From: Mermis nigrescens
Lineage: Eukaryota; Nematoda; Enoplea; Mermithida; Mermithidae
Assembly (NCBI GenBank): GCA_036768485.1
Contig: JAVLUZ010000146.1
Span: forward strand, 310,001-374,000
Length of the DNA stretch: 64,000 nt
Direction: 5' to 3'
This document shows, piece by piece, positions 1-9,900 of this stretch. The stretch's first letter is position 1, and each line of letters starts with the position of its first letter. The notes below the pieces were generated by a model. It worked only from the letters and a program-made list of their open reading frames with translations, ran no database searches and was not told the origin of the DNA. The position numbers and the translations under genes are program-made.

Positions 1-141
1 GTTGAGGAGAAGAATGGTGTAAAATGTAAAGCGTCCAACGGTCCTAGTACGTCGAAAAACGGCGGATACGAAAAAGTGGAGACGGAAATGATCGAAATGA
101 TCGAGAGGAGCTTCTCGTCTAACAGCCACATTGCCTCGTAA
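1..141 (+). CDS. Terminal coding exon (partial) of an unidentified plus-strand gene
   Basis: Frame 1 is open from the first base to a TAA at 139-141, giving 46 residues that begin VEEKNGVKCK and end in ERSFSSNSHIAS. The tail is hydrophilic and rich in Ser, Glu and Lys, with no membrane segment or recognisable domain, like the cytoplasmic or disordered C-terminus of a longer protein. Base composition is richer in GC than the following 1.3 kb, and the T-rich sequence after the stop looks like a 3' UTR. The opposite strand is also open over this short stretch, so strand rests on composition and the clean stop. It would be convergent with egl. I do not recognise the family; the rest of the gene lies left of the window. 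Confidence 0.5.
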   Translation, partial: VEEKNGVKCKASNGPSTSKNGGYEKVETEMIEMIERSFSSNSHIAS

Positions 142-1455
142 TTATCGATTGATCTAATTTGTTGACTTTGTAAAGCTGAATCTCTAAATTTGAATCGGCT
201 TCTTGTAAATTTAATTGCTTTACAGTCGTAATACAAGATTTTCATCCAAGTTCGACTTAATTAATTTAAACTGCCTGTTCGGCCTATTGAACTCCGTGCC
301 GTTTTGTTTTTAATACTCATTCGTTGCTTTACATAACGCGAAACCTTGCCATATGTTTAAACTTGTTACTTTAAACACAATGTCTGAATTCGCTTTAAAC
401 GGGTGCTCTTCGCAGACGCGCATTGGTTGCCATTTTTTCTCTTCCTTATCGCCTTTAATGGTGCCTTTGTTTGGTGCAATTGAATTTTTCGTTATGTGAA
501 CTTTTCGATGTAAATTAATCGTTGTAAATGTATTGTTGCATAGCCTTGTTTATTGTGCCTACTTAAAAGTAATTATCTGTCCTAAGTGGCTGTATTTGCC
601 AGACTTTTGAGGAGCTTGCTTTCGAATTAAATCTCATGCTTATAAGCGCTTTTTCAGATTAAATTTGTCCGAGGCCTTGCTGAAATGGGCTAACTTTTCC
701 ATCATATACATACATATGCAAAGGATTCGTTGCTCTTTAAACGAAATGACTAACAGTCGTGCGTAGAGTGCAGACGAAATTGAAAAAATGGCGTATAATA
801 TCTCATCTCTGCTTGTACATCGATGGGGTTACTGTATAGTAAAACCTTTCCGCATCTTTTACATACAGTAGTGCATGAAATTTGAATCAAGGGACTGCTT
901 GCTTTGATGCCTGAATCGAGCATCGTGGTGCACTATTGCAATAGAAGCTCCGATTCCGTCAATTTTTGGCCTAAAAACCTGGTAATTAAACACTAAATCA
1001 GCGCACAAATCGCCCTACGTAATTTACAGTTTATAGTTGATTTCTCACAATATTGCAATATATGGCTTAATTTTGTCCGTTGTCTTAATTTGCAATATTT
1101 TCCACAGAAAGCTACTTCATTCGTTCTGCAGTAATTTAAGGTATTGGCAAATACTCACATTAGTTTCTTGCGCGTTACGCATTTTTGTTTGTTATTCGAT
1201 TTTGTCTATATGTCAAGCTGGTTTGCATGCATTCCACGCTGTAGACTGTTTTCTCTTAAAAACTGTTGGTAGCATTATTAGAAATCGCGTGCCATGTTTT
1301 GCCGACAATTTCGTTTGATTTATGATTATTAATGCTTATTCAGGTTACAATGTATTCCGTGAGTAGGATCTTGAATTGACCTTATCTTTTTTGTGTGTAA
1401 AAAGTTACTGTTGGTCAAGTAAACTTCATCGCCTTATTTATCTCATGATAAATAT
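142..1455 (+). other. Probable 3' UTR and intergenic DNA
   Basis: T-rich single-copy sequence after the stop at 141. I see no repeat family shared with the rest of the window and no convincing open frame; the frame at 1037-1318 is short and hydrophobic with no homology I recognise. The polyadenylation site cannot be fixed by eye. Confidence 0.4.
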
Positions 1456-1463
1456 GTGATTCA

Positions 1464-1699
1464 CATACCTGGGCGTGGGCGTGGGGTTATGCATGCACCC
1501 TTCAGATGCCAAAATACCCCTCCCCCTGAATCCAATTTTGGAAATTTTTTTGTTCTTTTTCGCAATTTTCTGATGCCAATGGATAGTGCTCGATGAAAAG
1601 CATTGAAAATGGTGCTTTTTCGCCATAACAATTTTAAGGCCATATTTTGACCTTTGAAAAATCTTGCAACCCCCAGAATTTTGGTGCCGCCCACCTATG
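1464..1699 (-). mobile_element. hAT-like MITE, family M, copy 1
   Basis: Complete 236-bp copy in reverse orientation, starting CATACCTGGGCG and ending GCCCACCTATG. Flanks are GTGATTCA (1456-1463) and GTAATTCA (1700-1707), a 7/8 match, as expected for the 8-bp target duplication of hAT elements. Family M terminal inverted repeats are CA(T/C)AC(G/C)TGGGC. No transposase is encoded; open frames across it are chance. Confidence 0.85.
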
Positions 1700-1891
1700 G
1701 TAATTCAGCGTCCTGTAAGAATAAAATCTGTAAGGCTAGTCGAGGTTTTCAATAGTCTCATGCTTTCAGCTTAAAATAGTAGAAGGCTTTGTTTTGCTCG
1801 TGAACGTCTTTTTCTTTAGTTAGTTGTGAGCATTGAAATAGCTGAAGAAAAATCGATGATCTTGGAAAAATCTTCGGGAAGAGGTCGGAAG

Positions 1892-2145
1892 CATACGTGG
1901 GCAGCAAGAAAATTCTGGGGAGGGGGGTACAAGATTTTTTGAAGGTCGAAAAATGGCCTTAAAAATGGTGGTATGGCGATAAAAACACCATTTTTCGACG
2001 TTTCTCATCAAGCACTATCCATTGGCATCAAAAAATTGCGAAAAAAAACGAAAAACATTTTCAAAAATTGAATTCTGGGGGGTATTTTGATTTCTGGGGG
2101 GTATTTTGGTTTCTGGGGGGTGCATACCCCCCACGCCCAGGTGTG
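1892..2145 (+). mobile_element. hAT-like MITE, family M, copy 2
   Basis: Complete 254-bp copy from CATACGTGGGCAGC to CCCAGGTGTG. Flanking octamers GTCGGAAG and GTCAGAAG match 7 of 8. The interior shows the family hallmarks: the run ATGGTGGTATGGCGA, the run ATCCATTGGCATC, and TTCTGGGGGG tracts near the right end. Confidence 0.88.
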
Positions 2146-2180
2146 GTCAGAAGTGAAAAACCTGACTCGATCGCTTAGTC

Positions 2181-2594
2181 TGTAGTCTGTTTCACATAAG
2201 TTTGGGCAAACTAAGAATTTTCCGAGAGTAAACCCACGGATTAATTTACACGTGGGCGTGGGAAGTACGCAACCCCTTCCCAGAAGGCCAAACCCTCCCT
2301 TAGAAACCAAAATAACTCCCCAGAATTCAATTTTTAAAATTTTCTGTTTCCGCAATTTTTTGATGCCAATGGATAGTGCTTCATGAGAAACGTTGAATAA
2401 TGATGTTTTTCGCCATACCACCATTTTTAAAACCATTTTTCGACCTTTAAAACCTTGCACCTCTGGAATTTTGGTGCTGCCCACCTATGATTACGATAAT
2501 TATATATCAAATTAATGCTATAATCGCAATCTGTCGGCATACTGTCGGACATAGATTTTAAAATTTATGCCCAAACTTGTGTGAAACAGATTAT
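2181..2594. mobile_element. Small inverted-repeat MITE, family T, copy 1, split by MITE M
   Basis: Left end reads GTAGTCTGTTTCACATAAG and right end CTTGTGTGAAACAGATTATA, which are inverted repeats of each other. The same ends bound the uninterrupted copy at 3489-3654. The extra 243 bp here is a family M element (2247-2489), so T is the older insertion. Superfamily is uncertain; TA-flanked ends would fit Tc1/mariner. Confidence 0.65.
2247..2489 (-). mobile_element. hAT-like MITE, family M, copy 3, nested in family T
   Basis: Reverse-oriented copy starting TACACGTGGGCG and ending GCCCACCTATG. The flanking octamers have decayed (about 5 of 8 match). The insertion site is still clear because the family T sequence resumes at ATTACGATAATT, as in the empty T copy near 3554. 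Confidence 0.8.
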
Positions 2595-2623
2595 AGTAGT
2601 ATGTAAAAAGTGTATTATGATTT

Positions 2624-2820
2624 CATAGGTAGCACCTTAGCGCGTACGTGCCTATAATATACTTGGGTGTCCCGTTCCCCTACAGCAACACTGGGACACT
2701 TGTATTGTGCGGTTTTTCAAAAGATAGATAATAAAACAAGATAATGCACCATTTTTTGTTTACAATCAATATTAGAAGTGCAAAGAGCGTGTAAAGTTTT
2801 AACGCGATTCGCTTCATACA
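2624..2820 (+). repeat. Dispersed repeat, family R, copy 1
   Basis: About 200 bp starting CATAGGTAGC and containing TATAATATACTTGGGT and CACCATTTTTTGTTTACA. A second copy at 58534-58750 shares the order of these blocks. No open frame or clear terminal repeats; class unknown. Confidence 0.55.
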
Positions 2821-2837
2821 TTGAGGAGGAGTGTAAA

Positions 2838-3030
2838 CATAGGTGGGCAGCAACCGAAATTCTGGGGGGCCGCAAGATTTTTTGAAGGTTAAGAAATGGT
2901 CTTAAAAATTGTGGTTAGGCGAAAGAACACCATTTTTCAACGTTTCACATCGAGCACTATCCATTGGCATCAAAAAATTGCAGAAAAATTTCAAAAATTG
3001 ATTTCTGGGGGGGAAGTTTGGAGGAGTATT
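2838..3030 (+). mobile_element. Family M MITE, copy 4, 3'-truncated
   Basis: Starts with the intact end CATAGGTGGGCAGC and runs through the family interior, but stops within the TTCTGGGGG tract. The right terminal repeat is missing, so no target duplication can be tested. Confidence 0.75.
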
Positions 3031-3164
3031 CGGCTTCATGCTTCATGGTTTTCTTAAATTTCTTCAAAAATCGGGCATAAGATTCACGAAGAGGCAAACT
3101 GAAGCACACATTGACAGATTAGGATACGACGGCAACGTTGCACATTAACTTGGCTGTCCGTAGT

Positions 3165-3235
3165 AGGTAGATACCTACCTACCTAGGTAGATACCTACCT
3201 ACCTACATATATACATAGGTACATACATACGTGGG
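3165..3235. repeat. Low-complexity GTAG/CTAC repeat
   Basis: Short palindromic simple sequence built from GTAGGTAGATACCTACCTAC units, just left of MITE copy 5. Its end supplies the GGTACATA target used by that element. Confidence 0.7.
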
Positions 3236-3478
3236 CAGCAAGAAAACTCTGGGGAGTGCAAGATTTTTCAAAGGTGAAAAACTGCCTTAAAAATGGTGGT
3301 ATGGCGAAAAAACACCATTTTTCGACGTTTATCATCGAGCACTATCCATTGGCATCAAAAAATTGCGAAAAAACGGAAAAAAATTTCTAAAAATTGAATT
3401 CTGGAGGGTATTTTGATTTCTGGGGGTTATTTTGGTTTCTCGGGGGGAGAGGGGTGCATACCCCCACGCCCAGGTGTG
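3236..3478 (+). mobile_element. hAT-like MITE, family M, copy 5
   Basis: Complete 243-bp copy from CATACGTGGGCAGC to CCCAGGTGTG. It has a perfect 8-bp target duplication, GGTACATA at 3228-3235 and 3479-3486. This is one of the best proofs of family boundaries in the window. Confidence 0.92.
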
Positions 3479-3488
3479 GGTACATAGC

Positions 3489-3654
3489 TATAGTCTGTCT
3501 CAAATAACTTCGTGCATAAATTTTAAGAATTATCATCGACAGTAAGCCAAGGCTTACGATAATTATATATCAGATCAATGCTATAATCGCAATCCTGTCA
3601 ACTTATTGTCGCAGTTTTGAAATTTATGACCGAACTGGTGTGAAACAGACTATA
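3489..3654. mobile_element. Inverted-repeat MITE, family T, copy 2 (uninterrupted)
   Basis: 166-bp element bounded by TATAGTCTGTCTCA and TGAAACAGACTATA, imperfect inverted repeats about 35 bp long that include GCATAAATTT / AAATTTATG. It shows how family T looks before MITE M landed in the copy at 2181-2594. Confidence 0.65.
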
Positions 3655-3837
3655 GTAATACGCACCCACACCTGCCTGCACTGCGTAAAACTACGTTTTA
3701 AATAGGTTACCTGTTTTACTGACCAGTTTGATATTAATTTGAAACGATACAAATTTTAGCTTTAACTACCAGGGATAATCATATATTTGGTGCTACAGTA
3801 TGAAGTCCAATTCGATAATGCAAAGACTCACAAGAAT

Positions 3838-4701
3838 TAGTCTTGTGAAAGATATCTTTATCTTTATCTTTTTAGCAAGATAAAGATAAAGATATCTTTA
3901 TCTTTATCTTGACGAATTTTTATCTTTTATTTTTATCTTTATCTTTATCTTTTGGAAAAATAACAGGCTATCTTTATCTTTATCTTTTTGATAGGAATTT
4001 ATCTTGCAAAAAAGATAAAGTATGTACATAAGTTAGCATGTAATCCAAAATGCAGGTTTGACGTGAAATACATTTAGAAGCATTCAAGTTTTACTGATAC
4101 AAGAAAATAAAAGAAAACGATTGTTTAAACCCTATGGCGTGCGGCCCAAACTAATGCCTGTATATCAACATAAGTAAGCGGAAGTGATGCCAATCTAAGC
4201 AGTCACGTTAATCCATAGCACCCACGTTAATATAAGTCCAAGCCTAGGGAACATAGAGGAGTTTGAAAAAATCATTAACTGTTGCGACTATACCTTGTAC
4301 AGGCGCATAGAGCACTTTTGATGCTTGTGAAAAGAAAGAAGTGACTTGCTGTCTGTCAGTAGTAGTAGTACGTGGGTCAGTCAGATACCGCGGGAAAACC
4401 CCAAACCTACATTTATGTGTGCTTAATGCCTATCACCTCTTTGATCTGAGGTGTAAAAATTAGGGCATTCAGTTGGCTGCTTTACATCACCCACTCTCGC
4501 GTATTGCACTTCACAAACATCATTCTCCTGGGTCCAGGCGACCGTATTTACATATGTACACTTTATCTTTATCTTTTTAGTTCCTTTATCTTGCAAATTA
4601 TCTTTATCTTTCTTAATTTTTTATCTTTATCTTCTAAATTGTAAAATTTCAACTTCATCTTTATCTTTATCTTGCAAAAATCCTTATCTTTTACAACACT
4701 A
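3838..4701. mobile_element. hAT-like element hAT-7 with (AAAGAT)n subterminal arrays
   Basis: 864-bp element with terminal repeats TAGTCTTGTGAAAGATA (left) and TAGTGTTGTAAAAGATAA (right, reverse complement). It has a perfect 8-bp target duplication ACAAGAAT at 3830-3837 and 4702-4709. Both ends carry dense tandem ATCTTT/AAAGAT hexamers (about 3846-4018 and 4563-4690), while the 540-bp middle is single copy. No transposase frame, so non-autonomous. The arrays are plausibly transposase-binding sites, by analogy with the AAACGG hexamers of maize Ac. Confidence 0.85.
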
Positions 4702-4709
4702 ACAAGAAT

Positions 4710-5769
4710 GTATATAGGCATGAATTTTCTTGAACCTACATATGTATGTACTTGCAAAATATGAATAATTTTATTAATAATTTTTTATTGCAGGAAATGT
4801 GGCAATCATAAAATATTCCTTTTATGCTTTTCATTACCTTAAAATATTTTGTGTAGGTAAACTGATTAAAAACGGCTTCAATTCCCTGCCATCATGTAAT
4901 AAGCTAGGTTAATAGCTACAAAACAATTCAAAACTCAGAACATAGGTACTTGTACAGATATACTTATGTAAATACCCTCTAAAGTGCTTAAAATTTTGTT
5001 TCAACAAAAAGGTTGTCCGGTAGAAATAATGAGTAGGTAACGATTCCGAAAAAATTTAAGTAACACATGTATAATAGACTTTGTGGGACATAGGCAGATA
5101 ATTTGACGATCATGCAACACCGCGATAAAAAATTATTGTTCCAATTCATTATTTACACAGCTCGTAAGTAAGTAAACGTAAATGCACATTTTTTGCAAGG
5201 CTATGTAGGTTCTACCAACTTTTATTTTATTGCATATAAAAAGGATCACCGCAACGCTATAATGTACAATATAACGAATAATGGCTCAGATACACCCACC
5301 CAATATCGAACGCAATAAAAACGTGCATTATACACAGCAACGGCATAGAAAAATAAATAGGAGCATAAGAAATGTGGTAAAAAGTATACGAATTATTACA
5401 TAAAACTGCTCAATAGGCGAATAATACGTAGGTAATAATAAAAATCGTAACGAAAATGAGCATGTCACACAAGAGAGAAGCTGAAACTAGCAAAAACCGA
5501 GTAAAAATGCTTGAAAAACATTCAAAAAAGCAGAATATGAAAAACAATCTTTCACGCGAAGCAATCATACTGTGGAATTAGCATTTGTTACGCATATATT
5601 GTATATGCGTATCAGTGGCACTGACATAAGAGCGATCGACCCAGTTTAGATAGGAAAAAGTCTGGTACATTACTAAAATAATTAGTTATTGATTAATTAA
5701 TTAAATCAGCCACAAGCAGACAGCCTATACAATGGGAATATTTCAACCAACACACGGCTCAGTCGAACT
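4710..5769. other. AT-rich DNA, nothing recognised
   Basis: About 1.06 kb without credible coding frames, terminal repeats or similarity to other repeats in the window. It lies downstream of egl. Confidence 0.4.
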
Positions 5770-6063
5770 CATACGGGGGCAGCGAGAAAATTCTGGGAGG
5801 GGTGAGGTGCAAGACTTTTGAAAGGTCAAAAAAATGGCCTTAAAAATGGTGGTATGGCGAAAAAAACACTATTTTTCGATGTTTTCCATCGATCACTATC
5901 CATTGGCATCAAAAAATTGCGAAAAAACGAAAAAAAATTCAAAAATTGAATTCTGGGCGGGGGATATTTCGAATTCTGGGGGAGGGGGTATTTAGATTTC
6001 TGGGGGGTATTTTGGTTTCTCAGGGGTGCATACCCCCGAGCCCCTCCCCCACACCCAAGTGTG
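5770..6063 (+). mobile_element. Family M MITE, copy 6
   Basis: 294-bp copy from CATACGGGGGCAGC to CCCAAGTGTG, slightly longer because of an extra GGGGGAGGGGG tract near the right end. Flanking octamers match only about 4 of 8, so the duplication has decayed. Confidence 0.82.
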
Positions 6064-6647
6064 GTTATAACTAAGGCGCGGTCAAATTCGCGACTGAAAA
6101 TTAAAAAATAGCGAAAAATAAATACGAGCAGCAAACGCGATTGAGTATAGATTAGATATTATTTTGGTCAAACGATTAAATAAAAACGACGCACTCAAAA
6201 ATTACTTAGTATAATGTGGGCAAACGTATACTGTAGCATATTTTTCGTAATAAAAGCATTCAAAAACTGCAAGTAATGAGTATACAAAACAGGGTCAAAC
6301 GTGGCGACGTGTAAAGGAAAAAATAATATCGGTTGAACGTATCAGTACGATAAGAATCAGTTTAAAATAAATTACAAGAATGGAGGCGAGAAATCGTAAA
6401 ATTTAGAGAATTATCACAAACGCTTCGACGTTGCGAGCCCATATCTACGCAGGTAAAAAAATTGTGAGCCTTTGCAGTACGTTTCGAGTTGGCGACATTC
6501 CAGCGAAATCGTACGATTAAAACGATGAAAAAGGAACTAAAGTAAAATTAGCGTAAACCGACGATCTTTTACGCTAATTTTGAACGAAAAAACGTTCAAA
6601 CGACGTTTTTTACGCTCAAAACCGTATAAACTTAGCCACAATTAGCA
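6064..6647 (-). other. egl 3' UTR / downstream region
   Basis: Sequence immediately beyond the egl stop on the minus strand. It contains local inverted motifs such as ACGTTCAAACGACGT and repeated TTTTACGCT blocks (6547-6620), but no coding potential. The poly(A) site was not located. Confidence 0.4.
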
Positions 6648-6914
6648 TCAGACCGTATCGACGAACACTGGCAAAATGCAATTATCACCCGATGCAACGG
6701 TCTGACAAGAAACGTCGCGACTCGAAGAACGAGTCTTACTGTAGTTCTGCTGATCCGCAAGATATGTATTACCACTCAGGATGCTGGGACGGTGACATTT
6801 GCAGGCACAGCAGGGTGAAACGTTTTGAGCCGATTCGGCCGACGCACTTTGTCCGTTAAACGTAACGTTGTTGCGACGTTTGTAAGTGCTTATGAACTGA
6901 TTACTATTATAGGG
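6648..6914 (-). CDS. egl: egl exon 10 (terminal, 591-678) with LC8-type motif
   Basis: Acceptor TTAATTTCAG, phase 0; 88 residues then TGA at 6648-6650. Contains a short Cys-rich stretch (CCACKC) and RDVSCQT at 656-662, which fits the (S/K)-x-(T/C/V)-Q-T dynein light chain (LC8) consensus. Fly Egl binds LC8 near its C-terminus. Assignment rests on phase, frame length, acceptor quality and the motif, not on overall similarity. Confidence 0.75.
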   Translation of the reverse strand, partial: PYNSNQFISTYKRRNNVTFNGQSASAESAQNVSPCCACKCHRPSILSGNTYLADQQNYSKTRSSSRDVSCQTVASGDNCILPVFVDTV

Positions 6915-9900
6915 CTGAAATTAATGAGATTTGTAGTAGATAGAGAGGCATTATATGCACGTATTAATCTAAAAGCTAGGATACACTGGCCACACAACTT
7001 ATATGAAAAAGTAAAAAAAATCAGAGAGAACGTAAATTCTCAAAATAAAAAAGGCCAAAAAATGATAGTTTCAATCTGGAGGGGTGAGTCCTGCCTGACC
7101 CCCCCCTCCAGATTGGAAAAATTAAAAATTTTGCGAGGAAAATGAGGCAAATGGAGGCCCAAAACGAATGAAAATCGAAAATTTTTTCAAAAGTGCTTTG
7201 GATCGACCAGAAACCGTGTAATAACGTGGTTTTAACGCCATTTTAGCAATTATACCCGTTTTTGAGGTCACTTTGGCCCAAAAAAGCTCAATTTTAGACC
7301 CTCCCCCAGACAGCTAACCAACCACCCACCGGAGCGGCCATGCTGTGCACCCATGGTTTCGAGCTTACATGTACAGTATTGGAATTCTGGGGAGTCAGCC
7401 TCGAAAATTTTCAGAAAGTGCCGGTTTTGTACTTAAAAACCATGGGTATCCGTCAGACATGCACAGCATGGGGAATTCTGGGACGGATATGAAATTTTAA
7501 AGTGTCTTTTTTGGGCTAAAAATGGTGGATACGCGTCAAAAGCATCGTTTTCGGCGTTTCTGACAATAATCTGTCTTTCTACAGCATGAAAATATAAAAA
7601 AAATTTAAAAAAAATCAAAAAAATCGAATAAATTCAAAAAAATATAGTCAACAATGAGAATATGGCGCGAAGCGCCAATAATCCGACGATTTTGAGCGAA
7701 TACATACCTCTTTTTCAACAAATTTTTTGAAAACTCGGAAAATCGCAAATTCTTAGGGTGAACTTTTTCAGGGAGGGAGGGGTGAAACCCCTAGGTCATG
7801 TAGATATGTAGTACTCTGAAGGAATACTGTTTTTTTACATTTCAAACGGTGCTCGTTCTTTGAAAAATATGAAAACATTGAAAAATTTTGAAAAATTGGA
7901 GTAAATTGGACGAAATATAGTGAAAAAATGAATACATGGCGCCGAAAAATTTTACACTTTTGAGCCACAATATAGCTAATTAGGCTTAAACAGCACACTT
8001 TCTACGATTTTTTTTGGAAAAACAGTTTCAATGCTCTATAACACAGGTCAACAACAATTTTGCATCAGAAACAAAATCAATTGATTCTTAATCAGATTTT
8101 TGCGCTAATTCCGAATCTGGCCTCAGATTTCTCTAGCACGTCAAGTTTTTGAGATATTTGTATATTAAGTTTATGCAAATCAGAGCTCGTTGATATTAAT
8201 TATGGAAATCTAGGAGCCACAACGATTTTTTAAAAGTTTAAACTCTTGAATTGTTTCTATACACACTTATGTACTAGTGATTTAAATATCACTGGTGTTA
8301 CTTACTATATGCTGACTTTATAAATATTACACCTAATTTGCATATTTATTGTAGTGTAAAGTTTGAAGCACATATTCAACATAATTGTTCTATGTACATC
8401 TAGAAAATATTGAATATATACTAAAACAGTTTTTTTACGCTGATTACAAGTCTGCTTACGGTTTCGCGCTAGCAAATCTAGTTTTTTTCTTTTTTCTTCA
8501 AAATATATTGCAAAACAGTAAATGTGGTTCGAAAAGTTTCATATCATTAGAACTTTTATAAAGGTTTCCAAAGTAAATGAAAAATCCTAACCATTGCTCT
8601 ATTCGCATCTTTTAATACTGACAAAGTATATTCTAGTTGTTTGATATAGTTGGAAGTCAACAACTGTCCAGTTTTAAAAGTTTTTATACTGTTCAATTTG
8701 CATTGAAAAATTTTCATTCGAATTTCTAAACATTTTATAAATTCTGAATTATTTGTAAGAAGTAAATGGGCTACATAGCACAAAACAAAAAACAGATTTC
8801 GATATCAGCGCAACAAAATTAATTGAGACAGTGTTGAAAATTATTTAGAGGCAGACAAACAGTGCTCGCCACGAATGTTGACAATCTAATATGCTTCACA
8901 GGATGATAAAGCTTGTTAAAGGATATATGTTTAACACATCGGTCATGCGTGGGCGGAAATAGGAATGACTTGTTGAAGGTATATCGTGTAACAAGCTCTA
9001 TCATCCTCTGAAGCTTATTAGAGCGTCAACTTTTGTGGCGAGTAGTGTAATAGGCAGACAAGGATTTATACTTTAAACTGTGTGAAATATGCAAATTATG
9101 TATTTTATTTTACAGAAGTGAACAAACTAAGCTACGGGAACAGTTTTAAATTTAGGAGGGAATCATGTAAGAACAATTTTTTCGTCCTACGGTGATCACT
9201 TTGCCTTCCCCAATTTGATATTTACACACAAAGAAATCCTTATTTACATAAATTTTAATATGCAAAAATCTCAAAAACTTGATGTGCTACAAAAATTCCA
9301 AAGCTAGATTTGGAATCAGCGTAAAAATCTGATATAGAATCAGTTGATTTCGTTTTTGATGCAAACGGACAATTTAAATTTGTTGACCTGTGTAATCGAC
9401 CATTGAACAATCTTATCGGTTTTAGCAATCTTTTAAACAATTATTTTGGAAAATAGCCGGCAATTCTAAGAGGTTATTGAAGCCTTGATTTTGTTTAAAA
9501 GCAACGAAATTTGAGCAAAAGCTTGAACAGCGAGTTTTAGCTCCAAACTTAAGGGGGACGTAGCTTAAAATTGCTAACATTGAACGAAAAAGGCGGGTGT
9601 AAGAAAATTCTGCGTAAAATTTAAACTAAAGACTCCTTAAAAAAATCGCTGATTACTGTGATTTTATAAGTGGAGGATAGAGTAAATTAGCTAATTACAA
9701 CCAAGTATGTATTATCGCTTTAAAAAGATTTTTACGCATATACGCACATGCGTAAAGTATGTGCAAAAAACTTGGCGCGGTAATGACCTTGAAGAGTTTT
9801 GTACATATGCAGGGAGGGTAAAAAACGAATCGTCCATCGGATTCGTAACCATACCTGGGCGTGGGGGTATGCACCTCTCAGAAATCAAAATACCCCCCAG

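Noticed and set aside
1461..2484. Open frames of 60-160 codons on the minus strand, repeated with similar peptides at 5826, 12496, 14022, 21146 and 57466
   Set aside because: They are read-through of family M MITEs in various frames. The shared peptides follow transposon copies, have no consistent start or stop, and run across element boundaries.
6648..6790. Plus-strand coding-looking stretch ending at a GTGAAA donor
   Set aside because: Considered first as an exon, but the minus strand is open over the whole 267 bp, has a better acceptor in the right phase and completes egl.
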